Shown: positions 11,625-22,561 of the stretch, in pieces | Position numbering within the stretch: the first letter of the stretch is position 1 | How the letters are laid out: the number at the start of each line of letters is the position of its first letter | From: Cladochytrium replicatum | Lineage: Eukaryota; Chytridiomycota; Chytridiomycetes; Cladochytriales; Cladochytriaceae | Reading direction: 5' to 3' | Assembly: GCA_025526935.1 (NCBI GenBank) | Contig: JAHLKD010000004.1 | Coordinates: forward strand, 496,001-560,000 | Length of the DNA stretch: 64,000 bases | Made by a program: the position numbers and the translations under genes | The notes under the pieces: model-generated | Told to the model about the DNA's origin: nothing | The model's input: only the letters and a program-made list of their open reading frames with translations | Databases searched by the model: none

Positions 11625-13358
11625 ATGACCACAACAGAGCAAGCCAATGCAACCGAGAATGTTGATCTCGCTGAACCAGCAAGCGACGATAAGAAGAGGG
11701 TTGATTCGGTCGTAGACGTTGACATTGTTGATGAGAAGGCCGCTTTCATGATCAGCGAAGCTGACGAGAAAGCAATTGTCAGGTAAGCGACCAATCTTCA
11801 ATCTCTTAGAGTTAAGGATTCATGATCCTTGTTTTTATCCAGGAAAATGGACATAAACATAATTCCGTGGCTCACAGTCATGTACTTCCTGAGTTTCTTA
11901 GATCGCGTGAACATTGGGAACGCCAGAGTCCTAAAATGTAAGTTGTCGAACAGAGAGATTAAAATCCCTGCTGATCCGCCTTCACCAGCCAATTCGGCAG
12001 GAGTTGGAGAGATGGAAGTTACACTCGGACTTACCGGTGACCAGTACAACTGGTGTGTTTCTGTCTTCTTCATCGGCTATGTTATCTTCGAGGTCCCGAG
12101 TAACTTGTTGCTGAAGAAGTTGCGCCCCTCACGCTGGGTAAGTGCCGAACTCTCTCCGAAACCCCCCTCCCTAAATTTTTGTGAATACATGAATAGCTAG
12201 CAAGAATCATGGTCACTTGGGGTATTCTCGCATCATGCCTGGGTGCGGTTAACAACTTCGGTAAGTGTTACAACTCTACATTACTTCCGCTTCTTAAGGT
12301 TTGTCTCCAGAATCACTTTTGGCCGTCCGTCTTCTCCTCGGTATCGCGGAAGCAGGGCTGTTCCCCGGAGCGCTCTTCTACCTTTCGTTCTGGTACCGCA
12401 AGCACGAATACGCACGCCGCATGTCGTGGTTCTACTCTGCCGCCTCCGGCGCCGGAGCCTTTGCCGCCCTTCTCGCAACCGGAATCTCTTATATGGACGG
12501 CGCTGGTGGGCTTCCCGGCTGGCGCTGGGTTTTCATCCTCGAAGGTCTACCTACCATCGTGATCGGGTTTCTGGTGTGGTTCTTCCTCCCCGACTTCCCT
12601 TCAACTGCCAAATTCCTCTCAGAATCTCAGAGGAAGATGGCTATAGAAAGGTTGAAGGCGGAGGGAACTGATGCGGACGAAGTCGAGTTTAGCAAGGAAC
12701 AGTTCATCGGTGCGGTCACGGATATCAAGGTCTGGCTCTGGATGTTCAACTACCTCTCAATGGTTGTCCCCGTGTACTCGATCTCGTTCTTCTTGCCCAC
12801 GATCAACAGAGGTCTCGGATTTGTGGCTATTCAGGCACAAGCAATGTCTGCACCCCCGTTTATTGCAGCTTGCATTGCGTCGCTCGTCGTCGGTTACACT
12901 TCTGACAAGTTCCGCGACCGATCACTGCATCTTACTGGAGGTCTAATCATGGCCTCGATCTCGTTCTGGTGTCTTGCTTTCGTGAGAAACAATGCGGCCA
13001 ACTACTTCTTGACCATCATGGCGACGATGTCCCTTTATGGTTCCATCCCGGCCATTCTTTCTTGGGTCTCAAACAACTCCCAGGGCTCAACCTACGGTGC
13101 AACTGCTATGGCTATGGTTGTTGCATTCGGTAACATTGGCGGCATTGTTGGTGGCCAAGTCTACCGCGTCGGTAAGTTCAATCCCAATTCTTTTGAGAGC
13201 TGTTGCTGATGTTTCACCGCACTCCAGCCGACGCTCCAAGCTACCAGATGGGCCATACTATTAACGCCTCTCTTTTGGTGTGCTCTGCCGGATTCGCCAT
13301 CGCCCAGCGCTACTTTATTCAACACCAACGCAAATCGAACCCTGCTTTGGTTCTGTGA
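11625..13358 (+). CDS. MFS permease, Dal5/anion:cation symporter type
   Basis: Exons begin at 11625 (ATG), 11843 and 12197, with two more after introns near 12260-12300 and 13172-13227; the frame ends at 13358. The protein has about 12 membrane segments. Family signs include NIIPWLTVMYFLSFLDRVNIGNAR in TM1 (split here as NIIPWLTVMYF and LDRVNIGNAR), the LRPSRW loop after TM2 and the RLLLGIAEAGLFPG block in TM4. These mark the fungal ACS family, whose members carry allantoate, nicotinate, pantothenate or other organic anions across the plasma membrane with protons. The substrate cannot be read from sequence. An acidic N-terminal cytosolic stretch of about 55 residues precedes TM1. Confidence 0.9.
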
Positions 13359-14732
13359 TCGTTTCGGCTCCGATCTTGCTTAAACACGCTCGAAAGAGCG
13401 AACCCGTAGACCGCTTCTGTTTCCGCTGTTCTTCGCATTATTTGCCCTGACGATTTTTTTGCTCCACCATTCTTCTTTGCAGTCCAATACATAGCAATCT
13501 GATTCCGCTCGGCCGTTTTGGAGGGACAAAATGAGGGCACGAGCATGCCGATGCAAGTTGTTATCTTTTTGGATCTTCAGTAAAGGACCTGGGAAAAGTG
13601 TATCTCATATGTCTTCTTATAAACAACATGAAGTGTCTTGACTTTCCAATCCCACACACGTGAATACGATGAATGATCAAGGGATACGAGAGATAAAAAG
13701 ACGCCTTGCAGAACCAGCTTTTGGCGTGGGATCACGACACGATTTGCCGAAAGTATTTGGCTGTTGTGCACGCAAAGCTCTCGCTCAACTACCGTTGGAC
13801 ACCTTTGACTCCTCTATTTTTTATTGCGATAGAGGGGGAAGAGGAGATTGGCGAGCAACGTGCGTTGCTACTGAAACGAAGCAAACGTGTGAGACCTGCA
13901 ACCGGGGCGTGAGATCGCAGCACTGAAAATCCAAAATGCCTGGAAACGCAACTGCGTTTCTGTGTGGTGTGGTGCGACTTGACCAGACATCTGTTTGAAA
14001 CATTACCTCCCATTTCTTGAAGATATACAGTGAGCGCGGGGATCCATGCAGACAGTTGCGATTGATCAACCCGACCGAATCCATACTGGTTGCCGTGCAT
14101 TTGGCAACCACATACGCTTCAGATTCAGGGGGATAAGCATTTTCTACTTTGAATCGTTTATTGCGACCTGATCGTGAATTCGATGTTCAGGAAACGTTTG
14201 CACCCTTGATCGTCTATAAGATAATTGTCCACCGCGGGATAGTGGACATGAACTCCTTTCTCCCCTAGGAATGCAAACAACTCCTTACCCAATAGCCTGT
14301 TGGGAAGATTGGAGGAGACAGCGTTACCACTCCCCATGACGGTAGTTCTATTGTTTGCATTGATAATTTCGCACTGATACTTTTGCAGGCTGGTTTTGAC
14401 GGCTTGAGAACAATGGGTACCCAGCTGACGGGAATCTCGCGGAAACCGAAGGAAGGAGACCTTCAGACCATGGTTAGCGAAAATACTTGCATCTCTGTCC
14501 CAAATGGTTCTTTCCTAACAGACAGTCATCCCATCACTTTGCTTCAATTAATTGAGGTATCTTCTTTCATTATAATCCCAGAGATGGTAAAGCACAAATT
14601 GAATACACAAGAACAAATGAGGACACGCTTATGAAAGAAACCGCCAAAGATAATTCGCTTGCAAAAAGAAATAGTTGGAGTATTGACTCACCAAGAACGT
14701 AAAGAATTCACAAGCACAAAAACCATAATTTT
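13359..14732. other. Convergent intergenic region
   Basis: About 1.4 kb between the 3' ends of the plus-strand permease and the minus-strand acyltransferase. Frames of 60-100 codons occur on both strands but overlap each other, lack splice-consistent extensions and show no recognisable motifs. I see no tRNA, repeat or transposon. Confidence 0.5.
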
Positions 14733-17267
14733 TCACTCGGCCTTTCCAATATCTTCAGAGCTCAGGACCCTCCTGAATCCCGGCTCCGATGCGCTCAAGT
14801 CACGAACCCTTAGACGAGCTTGGGACCTATTTCCCGTCAACAGTGGGCGTCCCGCGCGGTCATCATCATCCATTGTGAGATATGAGTTCGAGGAGTTGCT
14901 GGGAGCATATTCCGAGGCAGGAGAGTCTGCCTGGTCCTGGCACTTTCTGAACAAGAACACGTCGTCATCCCACTCCTTGTCGTCCACTTCCTCCCAGCTA
15001 AAGTCACCGATGGCGCCAGAGCTTCCCGGGACCCTCCGTCCACGACGCACGTAATCCTTGGCATACCGGTTGCTAATGTCAACGTCGGACGGTCGCACAA
15101 TTCGCGAAAGCTCAAACGCTTCTTGAGTTCCAAAGAGCTCAGGTCCTAGTTCGCCAATGAGTGCTGAAAGCTCAACTTGCAGGTCCGTGCGCATGGTTCT
15201 CAGTGGTGCAGTCATCGATTGAGGGGCGACGATGGCGAGGAAGAGCGGCCAGATCGAGCGCAGCACATCCATGCCAGTCTCACCAGCTTGGAGTCCGATC
15301 ACACCCATTGAGAAAAGGAAAGGTGGAACGGCGAGGTAAGAGACCAAAAAGCAATACCAAGAAAAGAATGGTCGACCTTGCCCAAACGAAAGATACAGAT
15401 GATACATGAAGCAATACATTGTGTAGAAGGCCGGAGTGAGGAATAGCGTGCTGAGAACCTTCCATGTCCCAACAACATCTTTCCCTTCGATCTTCACAGT
15501 CGAACCAGCCTTCGCCTCTGAAGTCACAATTTGAGATTAAGCACGTTCTCCAAAAAGAATCCTACTGAACCTTTGGCTTTGTGGATTGCTATTTGGTTCG
15601 CAATAAGCATAATCGGAAGATGAATCACGGTTCTGTAAATCAAATCAGCGATCCCAAATGTAAATTCAAAAGTTTGGTTCATACCCAGGGCTTGCAAACA
15701 AAGCCATAAGCAATAGGCTCAATAGGCGCTGAGCAAGAAGCCTAAGTTCGCGTGTTCCACCTACGCTTACAGTTTTGACCTGGTGGTCGCGAAGACCATA
15801 TGCTTCCAACATCTTGTTGTACTTTGCGACTCGTTTCACAAGCTCGGCAACCCTTTCGTTCTCTTGGAATTTACCATACGCCTACACAATGAATGAGAGA
15901 ATCGTGCGAGAACGGAGAGAATCTTGTTACGTGTGCAAATCGGCGTGTAAGCTCAAGATTTTCTTCAATACTGAGTTTTCTGTTCAGAGGACGGTACAAG
16001 CGTCGGGTAGCTTGAATCAACTTGAACCATGTCAGAAAAACGGGGAACCAGAACCACGTTTGTGACATACCATGAGGGAGTTGTAATCAGGGGCGGTAAC
16101 AGTCAAGGATCGTAGACGTTCGGTGACCACATCCATCAACTTTCCAGTGGCTACCCTCTTTTCTGGACCTCCGCGAGCATACATCTGAACCCACTCTGTG
16201 TCCACACGAACAGGATCACCATACTCAACGACCGTTCGACTCCTGAACTTATCAGGATGGAAATACGAGAGGGAGACAGGAACGATCATCACTTCAAGAG
16301 GTGGCAAATTATTAGCCCCAGCTCGGTGTTTCACCATAGCTGTCAGGGCCATGATAGCAAAACCGGCCTTCAGCGGAAGCAAATCGGAACGATCGTGTGA
16401 TCCACCCTCAGGGAAGATGCCGACACAATCACCGTCAGCAAACTTTTCCACAACACCATCAAACATTGCATGCTGGTCGATAAACGGCGTGACTTTGAAA
16501 CCACGAACTCCAGCAGATGCTGGTTCGGATGCCAATGTCAATGCAGCGATAGCCTCCGGAGAAGCAAATGGTTTCTTAAGCCGTAGTTCTGTGTCAGAAA
16601 GGACTTCAGCAACTTCAGCGGTACCACCCGAAAATGTAATGGTGGAGTGGGTAGCGATGTCCGAAATGAACGTGCTGTCGATTCCTTTCAACACGAGCGG
16701 TGTGTTTGTTGGGTCAGGTAGATATATGGTCCCTTTTGGCTTTTTAACGTAATCTTGAGGTCTGGACACTGGAACTGAAAAGCGACGGAGATTTACTACA
16801 ATTACTTCAAATGTTTCAGCTCCATACTTGACCCGAAAGCACGAGCAAGCAAACCAATGACAGGTCGATCGAACGATTTTTTTGCAATGAGGAAGCCGAT
16901 CCTTCGAGGGCTTGTTGTCATGAGCATGAGGGCTGAATATTGGTAATTAGCGTGAAAGTGCTTCGAAGGCAAGTTTGATCCGTCCCACTTACGATCGATG
17001 AACTGGTTTGCATGAGGCGCTATAAGGAATTAAACGGGTAGAAAGTTGAATACAAAAATAGTTTTGAATAATCGACATGGGATTACCTGCAACGAACAGA
17101 ACCGGCCCAAACTTGGGGATCTTGTGTGTACCAACATGGCGAATTTCTCTGAAAGTAAAACAGGTTAAGATCAATTTTTCCGTCCTCTCTCCACTCATCT
17201 ACCTGAAGAAAATACGCACGATGGCGTAGAACAGCGCAACCATAAAATCGTACACGAATGTGTTCAT
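14733..17267 (-). CDS. GPT2: Glycerol-3-phosphate/DHAP acyltransferase
   Basis: A minus-strand multi-exon gene starting at the ATG at 17267 (MNTFVYDF) and ending at 14733. It acylates glycerol-3-phosphate at sn-1, the first step of phospholipid and triacylglycerol synthesis, in the ER or lipid-droplet membrane. The catalytic HX4D motif is HANQFID near 16995-17015, and the acyltransferase block FPEGGSHDR lies near 16405-16435, followed by PLKAGFAIMAL. A family-typical insert lies between these motifs, and membrane segments follow in the C-terminal half (about 15290-15520). The tail is acidic and Ser-rich, as in yeast Sct1/Gpt2, where it is phosphorylated. All pieces stay in frame across short introns. 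Confidence 0.88.
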
Positions 17268-17473
17268 CTCAGTTCCTCCAACCTGTGGCTTGCGACGAGC
17301 AAGGAAATCAATTATCGAAAGGGAATTGCTCTTTTTTGGGTTTGCACAAGCATAACGAGTGGAACAACAATGCCTCCGAAACAACTAACTATGTTCGATA
17401 CTTTATTAATGTATGTGATCCAAAGAAATTCGTTTCTCACAATACACCAGCCGCAGTGCCCTTACCTACACCA

Positions 17474-17908
17474 CTATTTTATGTGAATGGCACAGATCTC
17501 CGACATTCGCTTAATTCGCGCACAGAAAGTGGATCTCAAAGACGCTGCGGAGCGGTGGGAGAACACTGAATGCTTCGGTGTTTGTGGTTTAATAATCGCA
17601 TCTTGCTCCAGAATCTTATCGCCGTTGAAGTGTGCCTCACAATTATGATCATGCTCCGGACATCCACATTTGCTCCACCAATAGTGATACCTTGTCATAT
17701 TTTTGGTCTTGGAACAGAGGTCACAGCTCCTGCACTTCCGCACGCTACACTTTTGAACTACATCATGCCGGCACTTATTCTGAGCTCCATGAAAAATCAT
17801 GGATTCAAGCTTTTGTTTCAAAAGCGTCGAAGCAACGAGTGTTCGAGTCGGATAATTCCAGCATCCCGTATCATTCCTCCAATCACTGCCTGGTCGCACA
17901 AATAACAT
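17474..17908 (-). CDS. Possible small Cys-rich protein
   Basis: An uninterrupted 144-codon frame with an ATG at 17908. Its middle contains regularly spaced cysteines (KCSVRKCRSCDLCSK, then SKCGCPEHDHNC) and several histidines, as in a zinc-binding or disulfide-rich domain. It has no clear signal peptide and I recognise no family. It lies upstream of the acyltransferase start and opposite the opening of the disrupted plus-strand gene. It may be a chance frame or the relic of a longer gene. Confidence 0.25.
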   Translation of the reverse strand: MLFVRPGSDWRNDTGCWNYPTRTLVASTLLKQKLESMIFHGAQNKCRHDVVQKCSVRKCRSCDLCSKTKNMTRYHYWWSKCGCPEHDHNCEAHFNGDKILEQDAIIKPQTPKHSVFSHRSAASLRSTFCARIKRMSEICAIHIK

Positions 17909-17914
17909 CTATGA

Positions 17915-20900
17915 CCCTTCATCTTCCGACCAAACTGGCCAGCATGGCCTCCACCGCCCACTGGATATGCTGAACCACAGGATTTTCTGCCGACAGGAGT
18001 CTCAGCACGTTTGGAAGGAGAAAGAATACTGGTGCTTCCGGGCGGTCATCGAATGGTACAGCCGACAGTTGTTAGCCCTGGTGGGGCTGTCCACTCAATT
18101 CTCGAGCCAGTCGCCGCAAGCATTTCCGGTGACGGAGTAGATGCATCAATTGCCGCACTACGCGCTGCGGCTAGTGGTTTCCCTAAACGAAGACTGGCTC
18201 ATATATCTGGCTCAACATTTGATATTGATGGGAAGGGTTCAGAAATCATGCCTGGTTATCACGAAAGTCCCGTTTCGTCGACAGCGGCACAACCTCCTAT
18301 GACACCGCAACAACAGATTTCTAGCATTCCACAAATGCACAATCTTGAAGGGGAACAACTTGGGGGTTTACATCCTAGACCTCGCCCTTCCCCATCCGGA
18401 GCAAGGGTTTTCCTGCCGAGCCCGATGAGAAGGCAATTGGATGCGGACTTTCCGAAATCATCACTGCCGATAGCACTCGATATCGCTGGCGTGCAACTTC
18501 ATTCCGATCCGCTCAACACACGAGTAAATTCATCGCTTCCGAGAGAAGATTTCGGGGTCTCTAGTGGCAATCTGAGCGATCCCGGGCCTTACCCAGGGAC
18601 CTCTACAGAGACAGTCCGTCCGACGGCTCTCCAGCGTTCGGGGACATATGGTTCGATACGCAATAGATTCTTCGATGAGCCACCGCATCAGAAACGTCCA
18701 AACACGTCTTCGCATTGCCGACACCAATTAAATATTGTGTTTCCCACCGATCCAGAACGGCGAATGCATGATAGCCCTGCACCAGTCTCCTTTGACGCGC
18801 TTCACCACAGCTTTCCCGGGAGCTTACCCGAGTATCTGATTGCCACGGGTGCGGCTGATGTCGAAATGAGACGAAACGCTTCCGTTAGGTCCATGGTGAC
18901 CACTGTATCAATCCTAAGTACGCCTGCAGGGTTGTTCCGCGGATTAAAGTACTTGACAAAGCGTTCTCCTCGACCTAACGTTCGAGAAAGCATGTCGAGC
19001 AAACGAAGTAGCGTGGCAACAACAAAGTTCCCTCGAAGTCGAGGAAACTCCATCTGTGGCAGCGTTGTATCAGCCGCAGCCGCAGCAGCACTTCTTGCCT
19101 ATGCCGATGCGTCTGGAGAATCGAATCGAAACTCACTTGCCGAGTACGCCACTGACGCTGTGAACGATTTCACCATTGCAAGAGCATGGCTTCAACAGAA
19201 CCCTTCTCTCTCCAATAGCTTGCCACGGAGCCGCAGATGCAACGAGCTAATAGAAGCTTCTCTCCAGCGAAGGCTGGCTAACGGGTCGATGACCACGATA
19301 TCGGTAAATGAAGAACTCTTGGTTGAACCTCGGCGAAAGAAGGTCAATTTCCCAAAAGGGGAAGAAACCCTTTACTGCGGAAGAAGAGGAGCTGGTGTTG
19401 TCAGATATCTTTGTTTATCGAAAAGCCGCAAGGGTGGCTGCGGGTTATCGAGATGTTCCGAACCCGCTGTAACCACAGTATTCGCTCACGGGAGTCAGCT
19501 CCGTACCGACCTTAGCGCACAATGCCAAAAAAAAAATATCCCAATACACAAAACTTACGATTGCATACCGCTGAGCGAGATCTTGACGATAAACCACGAT
19601 TCTCTCCGTTCAATGACAAGAAGGATGCAGAAGCAAGATCGATTTGGGCACCATCGGACACAGAGCTAGAATCCGATGTACCTACAAAGAGCCCCGAGAT
19701 TGCTTTCGCAAACTTTGCCGCACGTCAACGAAGCATTAATATATCTGGACCCGGCTTCGAGTCCAACAACCAAAGAGTCAGAAGGATGATTTGGCAAGGG
19801 AGGTACGACTCCAGATGAGACAACAAGGAAGCAAGACATGAGCTTCGTCGACACAATTGCGGACGAAGGACGAAATGGGTGGAAATACCTGCAGTGCGAT
19901 TGAGGACGAACTCCGGTCGTGGTACCGTATAGCCCGAACAACGAGCGGGATGCGATCAAAGACTGGTGTGCATATGCAAGATGAACGAGGACGATTCTGC
20001 CCACTCCCGTTCTCCGATCAACGTGAAACACACACTTTCAAAACCTCAACGGCAGCTATAGAGAGCTTTGGTATGCTCTCAACTCCTAGGTGGGAGGAGC
20101 TGCACCGTGCGTCTATTGGGGTGAGTGCTAGACGTCCTGAACTGAGGCTGTCAGCAATTTTCCGAGTGGAGCCGCAAATCGAGGTGATCTCCGGTGAAAA
20201 AGAAGATGCAAAGTTGGAAGACGACGATTGGATCGACCTGGACGATACTGATTCAATCATTTCCGAGCCGAAGAATCGTGCTAAGCCCGCAATGTCACAC
20301 CGGGAGCGTCCTGCCGAAGTTCCAGGCTTGCCATTGTTCAGCTCAGACCAAAGCACTTATCCTTTCAAATCGCTGTCTCGTCAGAATTCTGCAATGTTAT
20401 CACCGCTGGCGGCTACGGACCAACAAGTCCCAGAACTCAGTACCTCTCCCACATCTGTTCCCAACTCCGTTCCATCGCTTTCTGGGCTTTCTGCGGGAAC
20501 GCACTACAAAACTGATCCTATCTATGCTTCAATGGGGAGTCCGAGCACGAGCGCAGGAACATATGACGGCCGGCTGAATAATACACCATCAACCTCCTAC
20601 CAAAACTTTTACCGACCAAGTTTCAGTTCGAGCCCTCTGCAAAAGTCTGTACTTCAAACGTCTTCTATTGAAGGGAACTTCACCTTTATGCCTCAGTCAA
20701 CCGAGGATCCGAAGATGATCAGTTCTTAACAGCTCCGCCTATCAATATGGAGATTACCACCAGCGTTCTTAAGCGAGTTGCTGCTGCAAGCGCCGTGATT
20801 AGGGCTTCGGAGATGGCCGGGAATGAGAAGGAGAGCCTCACAACCGCGGCAAGAGAGCTCTTGAATATCAGCAATGCGCTGAAGAATAGTCAATCGCCTG

Positions 20901-21475
20901 AACTCGCAAATCAGCCATTGGGTACGCCTGCACAGTCGCCCACACAGTTCCCTCCCTCTCGGCTTTCTATGAAGGTCGATGCACCGAACTCCAATCCTTA
21001 TTCCTCTTTGGGAGGCTATGGTGGGGCAGGTCCGTCTGGAACAAGCTACGACAGTTTTAATAGCTCCGTAATGAGATCCTCCACGCCCTTGACATCACAG
21101 TTTCAGCAGTCCGTTGGCGTGCCAACCTCTGCAGAGCTTTACGGTCTGAACTTCTTTGCAATGATGGGTTTTGGCCTGATTGGAAATTCCGGTAGCAACA
21201 GGATTGCCCGTGCTGCAACAGCTCCACCTACCGGACTGTTGGAGGAGGATAAGGGCGTCTCGAAAAGTGAATCACACCAGCTCCACTCGGATGATCCTAT
21301 ATTGCAGAATCTACCCCCTGGTACGAATTTGGAGCAGGTCTTCTGCGCTGTCGAGAAGTTAGGAGCCAGCGATTCGGCTGGCTACAGTGCTGGACCATCA
21401 AAATCTACATTGATCCCCCCCCGCCCTTGTTACATTGTGATTATGATCCAGGTTTGTTTGGATCACGTTTATTGA
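17915..21475 (+). pseudogene. Frame-disrupted orphan gene
   Basis: Long open stretches follow one another on the plus strand but change frame. One frame is open from 17915 to about 19355. The sensible reading then appears to move to another frame (AEEEELVLSDIFVYRKAA, near 19380-19430), changes again around an A10 run at about 19526-19535, and shifts once more near 20650-20720. A plausible intron (19802-19892) explains one further apparent break. The product would exceed 1,000 residues, mostly Ser/Pro/Thr-rich, with an Ala-rich helix near 19075-19100 and an acidic patch near 20215-20260. No known domain is recognised. Homopolymer positions leave open sequencing indels rather than true decay. 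Confidence 0.5.
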
Positions 21476-21732
21476 TGAAAGCGTTAGTATTTGTTTCGTT
21501 AGAACGCCAGTGATGAATGGGCTAACGGACTGACTAAATTGCGCACACACGGTTGCTGGGTTACTTCTCAATGGTCATTCCTTACAGCGCCACGCATTAG
21601 GTTTCGCTTCAACCATCCAGGTTTTGCTGCTTACGCTAAACATCCTTGCTTTCTTCTGGTTCGGTGTTGTCTTTTGTTGCTTGCCACGTATTGTTTGCTG
21701 CTCTGTCTACTCTTCGTCAATTCTTGCACACT

Positions 21733-21871
21733 ATTTCGAGGTTTGTTTCTTTGGCCACATTCCGTAACCGATATATTCCCCTCATAAATAGTATATGAAA
21801 AACTACACTAATTTCGAGTTTTATTTCTTTGGACACATTCCGTAACCCATATATTCACGTCATAAATAATA
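21733..21871. repeat. Imperfect tandem direct repeat
   Basis: A segment of about 60 bp beginning ATTTCGAG at 21733 recurs from 21811, giving a 78 bp period with a handful of substitutions. Both copies contain CACATTCCGTAAC and a TCATAAATA end. It lies just past the 3' end of the PHF5A gene and the end of the disrupted orphan gene. Confidence 0.75.
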
Positions 21872-21930
21872 GGTTCAAATCAAAACAGGTTAACCTTCAG
21901 TGTACCATTCGTCAGCACCAAACACAAAGG

Positions 21931-22499
21931 CTACCTTTTCTTAAACCCATACTAAAGGGATGACCTTGTCAGACATGAATATCGCGGGCACGTTTTCAAG
22001 ACACTTGCCTTTTTTCTTTCATAAAACAGGTCAGTTTTACTGCTCCCCAGATTCACAATCTTTGGGCATCCATCTCTCTATAAAACGAGGGAATGTCAGT
22101 TGTGATCACAACGAGAACGACCTCATCATTTTACGTACATCTTTTTCCGTTACCACACATTCGGTGCAGTAGTATGCATCCGAGATTCCTGGGCCACCGC
22201 AAACTACACAGCGTCCCTGGAACGAGCCGTAGTTACATTCATCACATATGCGTACAAGGGCCGAGGGTCTGACATAGGAGTCACAAATGACGCAAATCCC
22301 ATCATGCTTCTCGCAAAGACGTCCAATGGCTGGAATGGATGGTTGTGGTGGTCAGCGGTGATAAAAAGAACTTTTGGGTCACTTACCTATTCCCGGCTGC
22401 TTCCTGCAGAAGATAAGATCCTATTTTGGGAGAGGTTTAGCTCGAGTCTTTAGTACACACGTTTGTCTCACTGGGTGATGTTTGGCCATTGCACAGTTC
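21931..22499 (-). CDS. RDS3: PHF5A/Rds3 splicing factor
   Basis: Five small exons (22499-22482, 22420-22387, 22329-22139, 22077-22009, 21951-21931) sum to 333 nt and give exactly 110 residues, the usual length of this extremely conserved protein. It is a core subunit of the SF3b complex of U2 snRNP and helps hold the branch-point adenosine. Visible hallmarks are [18 protein letters not shown] at the N-terminus, [55 protein letters not shown] and a YGFKKR end, with paired Cys that bind zinc in a knotted fold. The last intron (21952-22008) begins with GC rather than GT (AAG|GCAAGT). The small exons make the gene easy to miss. Confidence 0.95.
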
Positions 22500-22561
22500 A
22501 AGGTCACGTGTAGCCGTTCTAGCAGCTGTGAATGGTGACCGCATCGATGCTCCCACCTGCA

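Noticed and set aside
19802-19892. A further frameshift in the disrupted orphan gene
   Set aside because: A GTACGA donor and a CCTGCAG acceptor with matching phase make an ordinary intron the simpler explanation.
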